From NCBI GenBank assembly GCA_003153875.1, contig PMBY01000331.1, forward strand, positions 6,378-25,547: a stretch of DNA of 19,170 nucleotides. Reading direction: 5' to 3'. Each line of letters begins with the position of its first letter. Within the stretch, counting starts at the first letter, position 1. Of this stretch, positions 7,601 through 14,350 are shown in pieces. This DNA is from Myxococcales bacterium. GTDB lineage: Bacteria; Myxococcota; Polyangia; Fen-1088. Below the pieces are notes generated by a model that was not told the DNA's origin, searched no databases, and was given only the letters and a program-made list of their open reading frames with translations. Made by a program: the position numbers and the translations under genes.

Positions 7601-9715
7601 ACCCACGACGCCCAAAGCCGTAGCCCAGGCGATGTGCTCAGCCGGCGTGCCGGCCGCAGGATCGACGTCCCTAGCGCGCAACGCGAACCGCGCCACCTCC
7701 CCGAGGCGCCCCGCCTCGCCCGCAGCTCGCGCGGCGGCCCGAAAACACGTGGCGGCTTGGTCCACCTCTCCCAGCACCAGGTGCGCTTCGGCACGCCGGG
7801 AACTCGACTCGGATAAAGGATGGATTGCCCGGTGCACGAGAGCATGCAGGGTCTGGTCGCGTTTGATGGCGCGAAAAACCGCAGCGGCATGGGATTCCGT
7901 GGGAATCGTCGACTCTGATTCGCCCATCCAACCCGCGCTCTGGGCCTCGCGAGTCGCGGCCACGGTGTCCACCTGGCCCCACCTGGCCAAGTCAGTGGCT
8001 TGCTCGGGCGACTGGGAAAACACCAGGGCCGTGATCCAAGCGCGGGTGTTGCGGTTCAGACCAGCGAAGGTCGCATCAAGAAGGCGGCCGAAGTCAGCGT
8101 CATCTTCGTCGACCCAAAATTTCTCGGGTCGGCCTTCGCGAACTTGCTGCACCCAACGGCGCACGAGCAATGCGGCCGAAGCCGCCAGCCCGGCTGAGGC
8201 ATCTACGATTCGCTCAACCACCTGGGGTGTAGGTTCGATCCCTGCCGCGCGACTGGCGAGCCCGCGCAGGTCCTCGGCCCGCAACGGCCCAAGCTGAAGA
8301 TCGACGGCCCCGACGCTGCGCAAGGCATTTTCGGTGGGCACGATGACGAGCAGGCGACCACTGGGTGATCCTCCTGCTACCGCTTCTGCCAGCAGTTCCT
8401 CTTCGCGGCCGAGTCCAAGCACCAGGCAGAGCGGCTGTTGCCGTGCGCGTGCTTCCAGCGCATCGACCAGAGCGACGGTACGAGCCTGCAGCGATCGGGC
8501 GGGCTCGTCCCAAGATGGCACTTGTTCCGCGGGAGGGACGGGCAGGTCAGCTTGCAGCGCAGCCAACCCGCGCTCATCCACGATGAGGGGCGACAGCGTT
8601 TGGGAAAGAAGGGCCAACCTCAAATCGCGCAGAACCCGCCGAATCAGTGTGCGGCGGCCGGACCCAGGTGGACCGGAGACTGTGACCGCGACAGATGGAG
8701 CATTCCCTTCTGCGAGTCGTTCCAGCAGCGCCCAAAGCGCTCGCTCCTCTCTATCACGGCCGACCAGGAGTCCCGCCAACGGATCACCAGCGGGGTGTGG
8801 CACGGACAGGTCCAGTTCGACGGGAGTGACACCGTCCGGAAGAATGCGGCGGATCTCCCGCAGCAGTTCGCGTGCGCTCGCAGGTCGCTGTTCGGCCGCA
8901 AAGGCCATCAACCGGCCCAAGAGAGCGTCCCACTTCGCCGGCAGTCCTGGACAAAGCGAGGATGGTGCTGGCGGCGGGCCTTCCATGAGACGACGAACAG
9001 CTTCCATTCCCAGACCGAACGGCGGCACTTCTGTCCACGCCGCATACAGGGTTGCTCCCAAACTGAAGAGGTCAGCCGCCGGGCCGCGCTCACCGACCAG
9101 AGCCTCAGGCGCGATGAACCCCAACGTGCCTGAGGCCCCTGCCGCGACAGTGCCGAACCCGTCGCGGACTCCTGGAACCGACAGCACGCGTTCAGACAGT
9201 CCGAAATCGATGAGCACGGGACGACCTTTATGGTCGCAACGAATATTGCCCGGACTGATGTCGCCGTGGACTAAGCCGCGGCCGTGGAGGTAGGCCAAGG
9301 CGTCAGTCAGGTCGTCCGCGGCGGCGGCGAAACGGCGGAAGCGATCTTCGCCACGGACAGCGGCCAGATGCGCCAGGAGATCGGGCCCTACTAGTTGGTC
9401 GGTTACCAGAAAGAGTCGGCCAGCCAAGGGGCCTTCAGTGATGCGTCCGGTGTCCCGAACCCTGACGATGCCACGGTGGTCGAGCTCACTCAGGCGACCG
9501 AATTCATCAAGCAGGCGGGTGACGGCGGCTGGTTCCAATCCAGCAGGAAAGAGCTTCACAGCGCAGGCAGCGTGATCGGCGAGGTCATCGGCGGCGTAGA
9601 CATCGCCGCTGGCTCCCACGCCAAGTCGTCTTCCGAGCCGGTAGCGATTCGCGACGAGGGGCCACGGGCGCTCACCCGCCCCAGTCGAACTGCCAACTTC
9701 ATTGACCGCTACCAC
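4637..9715 (-). CDS. Giant one-component regulator: Ser/Thr kinase - NTPase-like - TPR - GAF - sigma54 AAA+ - Fis HTH
   Basis: The 1692-residue cytoplasmic protein combines a signalling kinase with a sigma54 transcription activator. The kinase spans about 24-290, with Gly loop GVGASGDV at 32, Lys54 in AVK, HGDISPGN at 150, DFG at 170 and APE at 202. The catalytic loop departs from HRDLKPEN but keeps the Asp and Asn. Region 315-530 is an NTPase-like fold with a P-loop-like GPPGSGRRT at 348 that lacks the usual lysine. About 640-1130 is Ala/Leu-rich helical repeat of TPR type. A GAF sensor domain covers 1185-1330 and a coiled coil 1330-1372. The AAA+ domain (about 1379-1605) has GESGTGKE at 1409, GAFTGA at 1456 and GGTLFLDE at 1474, so it should contact sigma54 and hydrolyse ATP. 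A Fis-type HTH ends the protein (GNQTKAAKALGLS at 1665). The GTG start follows an in-frame stop 6 nt upstream and is the only start before the Gly loop. Ligand and targets are unknown. Confidence 0.93.
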   Translation of the reverse strand: MVAVNEVGSSTGAGERPWPLVANRYRLGRRLGVGASGDVYAADDLADHAACAVKLFPAGLEPAAVTRLLDEFGRLSELDHRGIVRVRDTGRITEGPLAGRLFLVTDQLVGPDLLAHLAAVRGEDRFRRFAAAADDLTDALAYLHGRGLVHGDISPGNIRCDHKGRPVLIDFGLSERVLSVPGVRDGFGTVAAGASGTLGFIAPEALVGERGPAADLFSLGATLYAAWTEVPPFGLGMEAVRRLMEGPPPAPSSLCPGLPAKWDALLGRLMAFAAEQRPASARELLREIRRILPDGVTPVELDLSVPHPAGDPLAGLLVGRDREERALWALLERLAEGNAPSVAVTVSGPPGSGRRTLIRRVLRDLRLALLSQTLSPLIVDERGLAALQADLPVPPAEQVPSWDEPARSLQARTVALVDALEARARQQPLCLVLGLGREEELLAEAVAGGSPSGRLLVIVPTENALRSVGAVDLQLGPLRAEDLRGLASRAAGIEPTPQVVERIVDASAGLAASAALLVRRWVQQVREGRPEKFWVDEDDADFGRLLDATFAGLNRNTRAWITALVFSQSPEQATDLARWGQVDTVAATREAQSAGWMGESESTIPTESHAAAVFRAIKRDQTLHALVHRAIHPLSESSSRRAEAHLVLGEVDQAATCFRAAARAAGEAGRLGEVARFALRARDVDPAAGTPAEHIAWATALGVVGQYDDALAVLGMAPRDGSMEVKIELAERRAWLLGRRGDPVAARHVLETALEEMGRLGGPRSSQILRLRARLARLLVSCGLYSEALQAAEPALQETSDAGLFAQEAAALALTYAGRLPEANLLIAALEKAAEAAPDTPLGARVPALRGLYWQLAGQPVPAAQAYQEAARRCDELHDIHGEAAAVFNLGCVLADTGQFGEALDAFRRALRDLGRLGIVTDLALALYNTGLLFLQLGDLEAASRTAHRLRDETGATKAEAFLAFASSLDADIARRQGAPRTALPLYLAASEAFALAGNQPMAVAGALARAEVLAEAGQAAEALVAWGRIRSTPASPGASSADAALGDEMFALTKGRIVLALPRGDAENDRELGRRLSTLADAALAQGRKPAAWRAAQLAARLFTRVSDAHASEEQARAAHIFEEVKMNTPMQYRSGLEHDPEAPSLSMASGDARTATGLLIERASRAEERLRRLQRINKRLNSDLRLARVLEAVIDTAIEMTDAERGFLLLKDGSGDLVVKVARNIDQTTLDAPDFVLSRSIAKQAAETGQPVVTVDAAGDRRFREAASVSDLHLRSVLAVPLSVKGTVVGTIYVDHRLRKGVFDDQAQAMVIDFAEQGAIAIENARLVTELRRRENQVQALNRRLEQELRVQEQALQGVREELKESRQAAALRYDYREIVGQTPRMLELFHLLDRVTDTALPVVIEGESGTGKELVARAIHFNGPRRDRPFVSENCAAIPETLLESTLFGHVKGAFTGADREARGLFAVADGGTLFLDEVAEMSPAMQGKLLRVLQDGEFHRVGGERPQKVNVRVLVATNKDLERLMEQGKFRQDLFFRVSVVRLVLPPLRDRSEDIPLLVQHFMHKVAAASGTAAKSVDASALTKLCGYRWPGNVRELENEVTRAAAFSGPVVTVADLSPQVRSGSDPAAALGDDRDGIRLRPRVERLERMLIREAMTKCGGNQTKAAKALGLSRFGLQKKLRRYHIAT

Positions 9716-9723
9716 AGAGGCTC

Positions 9724-9729
9724 ATTATA
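9724..9729 (-). promoter_or_regulatory. Perfect -10 box TATAAT of the giant regulator gene
   Basis: TATAAT on the minus strand ends 8 nt before the GTG start at 9715, so transcription would begin at or next to the start codon. No good -35 was found; TTCCAA with 16-bp spacing matches three of six positions. The gene therefore has its own promoter, distinct from the operon upstream. Confidence 0.5.
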
Positions 9730-9805
9730 CGATTTCAAAAGACTTTTGGAAGCCGGCCTATTTTGTTGTCAGATTTGTCGCGTCGAGCGCAGTGCACGGC
9801 GGCAA

Positions 9806-10735
9806 TCAGGGAGTGGGCGACTTGGCGGAACTCCTGCTTCTCAGGCGCACGAGCGCAGCCCTGGCCATGATCCTGATTTCCTCATCGTCGTGGGCGTCGG
9901 CCACGAAGCTCAAGTAGTCGGCAGCCTCCTGTCCCCCAAGCGCAGCAAGAGCGTCGACGATCTTGCGCATCTCCCGGCGGTCCTTCATGGACTTGGTCTT
10001 GGTGAGCGCCGCGACCGCTCGCGGATCGCGCAGCTCGACCAGGGCGCCGAGCGCGGCATCACGTATGGTCTCCTCATCGTCGGACAGGAGCGCCACCAGG
10101 GTGGGAACCTCATCGCGCAGTTTGCGGACCCCTGCCACGCGAATGGCTTCCAGACGCAGCTCGCCGGGAGCGGCCATGGCCGCGTGAAGGGCCTGGGGGG
10201 TGGCCGACCACAACTTCTGGCGCGCGACATAGGCGGCCAGCAAATCGCCGACTGCGCGTTCCGCCAGCCGCTGTAGAACCCCATTCTTGTCCGGCTGTGC
10301 CTCCGGGTCGTACAGCATCTCGGCACTCGCCCGCACGTCCTCGCCAAAGTGCGACGGCGCCACGCCGTCAGGTCGAGTGGACACGTTCAGCCCCACACTG
10401 GCGCGCGCAGCAGCCTTGCCGTCGGCCCGGACAATTTCCGTGAACAAGGTGATGCGGATCCTCGCCACGGCCGCGCCGGGTCGGGTGCTTTGCATGGCTT
10501 CGCCGTCGAAGATTTCCGCCTGCAAGAGCTGCGATCGTGACTTCTGTGCCAGGGCCTCCCGATCGACGAGGGAAGACTCGTCACCTGCGCCTGCTGTCGC
10601 CACGACGGAAACAGGTCCGAGCCACAGCGACGGTTGGCTTGTCGCGCTTGGCCGCTTGCAAGCGACGGCTCCCAACGAAAGCATGGCCCAGACAGCGCAC
10701 GGGATCCCAATCACCCGCCACCACGAGAAACTCAT
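9806..10735 (-). CDS. HEAT-repeat lipoprotein
   Basis: The 309-residue product has a hydrophobic N-terminal segment ending in LGAVAC (Cys26), a plausible lipobox, so it should be exported and lipid-anchored. Residues 35-180 form a domain of unknown type that includes a beta-rich part (ARIRITLFTEIVRADG). From about 190 to 300 there are two or three HEAT-like helical pairs, with the characteristic D-x-x-x-R-x-A-A-x-x-A-L pattern (ETIRDAALGALVEL) and repeated PTLVALL/RAVAAL helices. HEAT repeats usually bind proteins. The start lies 9 bp after the stop of the ATP-grasp gene, with an AGGGG ribosome-binding motif inside the end of that gene, so it is probably the last gene of the operon. I see no enzymatic residues. 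Confidence 0.75.
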   Translation of the reverse strand: MSFSWWRVIGIPCAVWAMLSLGAVACKRPSATSQPSLWLGPVSVVATAGAGDESSLVDREALAQKSRSQLLQAEIFDGEAMQSTRPGAAVARIRITLFTEIVRADGKAAARASVGLNVSTRPDGVAPSHFGEDVRASAEMLYDPEAQPDKNGVLQRLAERAVGDLLAAYVARQKLWSATPQALHAAMAAPGELRLEAIRVAGVRKLRDEVPTLVALLSDDEETIRDAALGALVELRDPRAVAALTKTKSMKDRREMRKIVDALAALGGQEAADYLSFVADAHDDEEIRIMARAALVRLRSRSSAKSPTP

Positions 10736-10744
10736 GGACGTCCC

Positions 10745-11896
10745 CTAGGTCGAATCTGCGCCGCCCCGACGAACGCCGGCCGGCGCAAACCCTGTTCGCG
10801 AGGGCAGGGATTCGCTCTCTGCATCGAGGTCAGGTTCATTGGTTGGCTCGGCCAGGGGGATCGGTGTTTCATCCACACGTCTGGCGAGCGCCAGCGAGAT
10901 CAGACGCAGAATCACGTCCTTGTAGGAGAGGCCGCCCGTCTTCGCCGCACGGGAGAACCCGCCCGCCAAGTCGGAAAGGTCACAGTTGGGGTTCACGTCG
11001 ATGATGTAGGGCGTGCCATCGGCGTGCAGGCGGATGTCCATGCGGCCGTAGTCCCGCAGACCTACGCAGCGAAAGGCGTCGAGCGCCGTCTGCGCCACCT
11101 TGTCGCGCAGTTCATCTGACAGCCCTTCGCAGCGGACCGGTCGGGTGCCTTTGTACTCTACTGAATCCTCCACCCACTTGCCTTCGAACGACACTATCTT
11201 GGGCCGGTCGGGAGGCATGGCCGAGAAATCGATCTCGAAGAACGGGAAGACCTGGAGTTCGCCGCCAACCTGTCCCAGCAGGGACACGTAGATCTCGCGT
11301 CCCTCGATGTACTCCTCGACCAGCGCGGGCTGATGGTAGTGGTCGAGGATATGGAGAACACGCGCGTCGAGCGCCGCCCGATCGTTGACCACCGAGGCCC
11401 GTGTGATCCCAACCGAGGCGTCTTCGCGCGCCGGCTTGACGATCACCGGGAAACGCAAGGTCACAGCCGGCAACTCGCTTTCCGCCGAAACCAAGCAGCC
11501 TTGCGGCACCGGAACGCAGTGCGCGCGCAAGATCTCCTTCACCTTCTCCTTGCGCAGCGCCAGAGACAGGGCAAATGGCTCTGAGCCCGTGTAGGGGATT
11601 CGCTCCAGTTCGAGCAGCAGCGGCAGCAGGCTCTCGAAGCGATTGTCGCCATGGATCGACTCGCAGAGATTGAACACCGCGGCCGGCTTACGCGCACGCA
11701 ACTCGTTGAGCGCGCCCGCCACATCGCTGGTCACGCCCAACCCGGAGGCCTCATAGCCATTCGCGCCCAGGATGCGGACGATGTGGTCCGCAATTTCCTT
11801 CACATCCTCGCGCGCCTTGTTCTCGGGATCCTCTTCGGCTCCCTCGAAGTCGCGATTGCAGAGGACTACGATCCGCGGCCTGGTCCGTGCCTTCAC
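10745..11896 (-). CDS. D-alanine-D-alanine ligase-like ATP-grasp enzyme (intact)
   Basis: The 383-residue protein is an ATP-grasp ligase of the Ddl superfamily, which joins two carboxylate/amine substrates through an acyl phosphate. Visible features are PAAVFNLCES at 71, IPYTGSEPFALSLALRKEK at 100 (substrate and ATP region), FPVIVKP with Lys154 and the EDASVGI loop at 158, LVEEYIEGREI at 192, and the metal site residues GRMDI (Asp287) and DVNPNC (Asp300, Asn302). The acceptor-side end (GGFSRAAKTGGLSYKDVI) departs from the PGMT/S loop of true Ddl, so the product may not be D-Ala-D-Ala. A 35-residue tail at the C-terminus looks disordered. The start is GTG, overlapping the lipB stop by 4 bp (GTGA) with GGAAG upstream, so the two are translationally coupled. 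Contrast with the degenerate homologue at 14351. Confidence 0.85.
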   Translation of the reverse strand: MKARTRPRIVVLCNRDFEGAEEDPENKAREDVKEIADHIVRILGANGYEASGLGVTSDVAGALNELRARKPAAVFNLCESIHGDNRFESLLPLLLELERIPYTGSEPFALSLALRKEKVKEILRAHCVPVPQGCLVSAESELPAVTLRFPVIVKPAREDASVGITRASVVNDRAALDARVLHILDHYHQPALVEEYIEGREIYVSLLGQVGGELQVFPFFEIDFSAMPPDRPKIVSFEGKWVEDSVEYKGTRPVRCEGLSDELRDKVAQTALDAFRCVGLRDYGRMDIRLHADGTPYIIDVNPNCDLSDLAGGFSRAAKTGGLSYKDVILRLISLALARRVDETPIPLAEPTNEPDLDAESESLPSRTGFAPAGVRRGGADST

Positions 11897-12615
11897 GATG
11901 CTTCCATGATTCTAGTGAGTGGCGCTGTCCGATTGCAATCGGGAACACGCACTTCTCTTAGTTGTACACCAAAGTTCTTCTCAAACAAGCGGATGAGAGA
12001 TCGCGCGACCGCTTCCGGTGCAGGCGCGTTCCCGATCTCTCGATGCAACGACGTGACGCCCGCGGTTTGCAGACCACAGGGGATGATGGTCGAGAACCCG
12101 TTCAGGTCGGTGGCCAGGTTGAGGGCGAAACCGTGCGTGGCGATGCAATGTCGAACGTGCACCCCGAAGGCACAGATCTTGTCGTCTCCCACCCACACCC
12201 CAGGTGTCGACGCGCGCCACTCGGCCGCAAGTCCGATACCGGTCAGCCACTCGACGATGCCCGTGGCCATGGCTTGTATGTGCGTGCGCACGCCCCGGCG
12301 CAGCCGAAAGATGGGGTAGCCCACAAGCTGGCCCGGTCCATGGAAAGTCACGTCCCCTCCCCGGGATGTCCGGCACACCTCGATGCCTCGGGCGCGCAGA
12401 GCCGGCATGGGAAGCAGTACGTGCGCCGGATCAGCATGGCGACCCAATGTGATCACGGCCGGGTGCTCGAGCAAGAGCAAAGTTTCCCGTCTGCGCCCAG
12501 CCAGGATCTCGTCGCGGATCTGCTCCTGAAGTTCAAGCGCCGGCTGGTAGGCGATGCGACCCAACCACATCCATTCGGCCACGGCACCCGTTTCGGGATG
12601 GCAGCCGCTGGTCAC
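11893..12615 (-). CDS. lipB: Octanoyltransferase LipB
   Basis: LipB moves the octanoyl group from acyl carrier protein to the lipoyl domains of 2-oxoacid dehydrogenases and the glycine cleavage H protein, the first step of lipoate cofactor synthesis. The 240-residue reading has the family motifs in order: HPAVITLGRH at 51, RGGDVTFHGPGQLVGYP at 85, Lys146 in KICAFGVH, HGFALNL at 161, and the catalytic Cys180 in IIPCG. The GTG start at 12615 has GAGGG 9 nt upstream, begins 5 bp after the stop of the preceding gene, and gives a normal family length. An ATG at 12570 is a possible later start. LipA, its usual partner, is not in the window. The end overlaps the ATP-grasp gene by 4 bp. Confidence 0.93.
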   Translation of the reverse strand: MTSGCHPETGAVAEWMWLGRIAYQPALELQEQIRDEILAGRRRETLLLLEHPAVITLGRHADPAHVLLPMPALRARGIEVCRTSRGGDVTFHGPGQLVGYPIFRLRRGVRTHIQAMATGIVEWLTGIGLAAEWRASTPGVWVGDDKICAFGVHVRHCIATHGFALNLATDLNGFSTIIPCGLQTAGVTSLHREIGNAPAPEAVARSLIRLFEKNFGVQLREVRVPDCNRTAPLTRIMEAS

Positions 12616-12620
12616 AGGAA

Positions 12621-14240
12621 CTAGCCCTCGGACATCTCGGCGAAGAAGTCCGCGTCGACGAATTCGACATTGACCACGGCGCCGATAACGCCAACCCCGT
12701 GGCGGACGCAAGTCTCGGCTATCGCGGGACCATCCACCACCTCCACCGGCGCGCCTGACTGCTTCCATTCCGCGACGGCGTCGTCGGCCAACCGGCCGGC
12801 CAGCATGAGCACCCCTTCGTCCTGATTACGGGCGCGGATGCCGGCGCGCAGTTCGCCTAGGGCTCGGCGGCCCGCGGCGGCGGCGCCTGGCCGCAGAGCG
12901 ATGAGGCAGCGCGAGGGACGGAAGCCGCGGCCCCGCAACGCCTCGAGGTAGATGGTGCCCTCGACCCGCTTGACAAAGGTTGCCGGGCCGAAGCCCTCAC
13001 GCTGCAGAAGGACTCGCCCCACCGCCTCGAAGGCTGCCGGACTCAGGTCCGCCAGGCGCTGCTCCAGGGCGGCCAGCGTGCGCTCGCGCAAAGCCCGTCT
13101 GGCCTCGCCCAGCACGAACTCGGCTCGTTCGAGATCACTGTCTGGCGGTCGGCGAGCCAGGGCGTACAGCCCGCTGCCCGCGGGTCGCACGCGCGGGCGC
13201 TGGCCGGCGCGCAGCCGCTCTTTGCCCTCAGTCGCAAGCGCAGCTCGCATCACCCGCCATGCTTCGTTGGGCTCTCCGTGAATCAGCCGCCGACGGACCG
13301 CCGCATCCGCAATCTGGCGCACATGCAAGCCGCGGCCAGGGGCCTGGCCTTTCAAGATTTCGATGGCCGCGTCGGTGGGCGAGGTGATCTTGCGTCCCTG
13401 CTGAGCGGGCGTCTCCGCGGTGCCTTCGCCCGCAGGCGAGCTCGCCTGCGCCGCGATTTCGCTGGGGCCGGATGGCGGGCTGGAGACACCTGGCCGCTCT
13501 GCTCTGGCAGCTGCTTCGCCCGGGGAGGCGAGGGATTGGTATCTGCCACCGTCGGTTGCTTCCGGCTTGGCCCGCTCCTCGTCGTCGCGCCCGGCGCTCT
13601 CGTCCTTGAGGGCCGCGCCCTCATCGCTGTCGTCGCCAAGCGCCCGTCCTTCTTCGTCCGGCCCCTCTGCATCCCGGTCGTCTCCGTCGCCTTCCAGAAC
13701 GCCGCTCTCAGCCAACGCTGCCGCGCGCGCTTCAGGGGACAGCGAACCAATTTCGGGCTCTTCAGGAGTTTCACCACTCTCGCGTTCTTCCCCGCCTTCG
13801 ATCGGCCTTGGACTCTCGCTGGCTGTCTCCGCCGAAGCGACGCTGGTCGTCCCGGCATCGCCCGGCGCATCGCCACGTCCGCGGCGCCGCCCTCGCCCTC
13901 CCCGCCGGCGTCGTCGCCCGCCGCGCGCCTCACCGGCAGCCGGCCGGCTGTCGCGCTTCTCTGCTTTCTCTGGCACAGCCTCGGTTTCGGGCGCCGGATC
14001 GGGCTCGACCGGAGCCTCGGGATAGCGCAGCAACCCGAAGACGCCCGGCTTGACCCGCACGAAGGGACTGCCTGGGGCTTTCTTCACGGCGGCGGTAAGC
14101 TGGGTTTGCATGGTGACTTCGGGGGTTCGACCCACAAAAGTCAACAACTTGCGCTCGGTGGCCTTCTCGGTGAGTTCCTTGAAGTGAAGAGGCCGGCGTT
14201 CCCGTTTTAGAATCTCGAGGGCTGCTTCCAGAAAGGTCAT
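12621..14240 (-). CDS. Double HARE-HTH protein with degenerate Mrr-like C-terminal domain
   Basis: The 539-residue protein starts with a HARE-type winged helix-turn-helix (about 2-72, starting FLEAALEILKRERRPLHFKE). A very basic Arg/Gly stretch (106-123) and a long acidic Ala/Glu/Asp/Ser linker (130-285) follow. A second HARE-type domain (286-362, DAAIEILKGQAPGRGLHVRQI) comes next. The C-terminal region (about 395-520) resembles the Mrr restriction fold, with LSPAAFEAVGRVLLQREGFG and a final EVVDGPAIAETC element. The usual catalytic GGVDG aspartate and QAKR lysine positions appear to read VEGTIY and IALRPG, so nuclease activity is unlikely. The ATG has GGAG 6 nt upstream. It heads the operon with lipB, 5 bp away. 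It probably binds DNA or modified DNA; the role is unknown. Confidence 0.75.
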   Translation of the reverse strand: MTFLEAALEILKRERRPLHFKELTEKATERKLLTFVGRTPEVTMQTQLTAAVKKAPGSPFVRVKPGVFGLLRYPEAPVEPDPAPETEAVPEKAEKRDSRPAAGEARGGRRRRRGGRGRRRGRGDAPGDAGTTSVASAETASESPRPIEGGEERESGETPEEPEIGSLSPEARAAALAESGVLEGDGDDRDAEGPDEEGRALGDDSDEGAALKDESAGRDDEERAKPEATDGGRYQSLASPGEAAARAERPGVSSPPSGPSEIAAQASSPAGEGTAETPAQQGRKITSPTDAAIEILKGQAPGRGLHVRQIADAAVRRRLIHGEPNEAWRVMRAALATEGKERLRAGQRPRVRPAGSGLYALARRPPDSDLERAEFVLGEARRALRERTLAALEQRLADLSPAAFEAVGRVLLQREGFGPATFVKRVEGTIYLEALRGRGFRPSRCLIALRPGAAAAGRRALGELRAGIRARNQDEGVLMLAGRLADDAVAEWKQSGAPVEVVDGPAIAETCVRHGVGVIGAVVNVEFVDADFFAEMSEG

Positions 14241-14350
14241 GACGACTCCGTCTCTACCACAAACTGCGCGTGCGTGGCGGTGGGGTCTTTGTGGTCAGCA
14301 AGAAGCGCATATTTTTTGACGACACCCGCCGCAGGCGTTACCCGTGAGAG

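Noticed and set aside
9395..10276. 293-codon plus-strand frame crossing the gap between the regulator and the HEAT gene
   Set aside because: It is antisense to both genes and runs through the promoter region. No recognisable domain is present.
13278..14210. 310-codon plus-strand frame opposite the HARE gene
   Set aside because: High GC and the low-complexity linker keep several frames open. The opposite strand encodes recognisable domains.
12621..14240. Restriction-modification or other defence system around the Mrr-like gene
   Set aside because: There is no methyltransferase, helicase or partner nuclease nearby. The Mrr-like catalytic residues appear lost and the operon partner is LipB.
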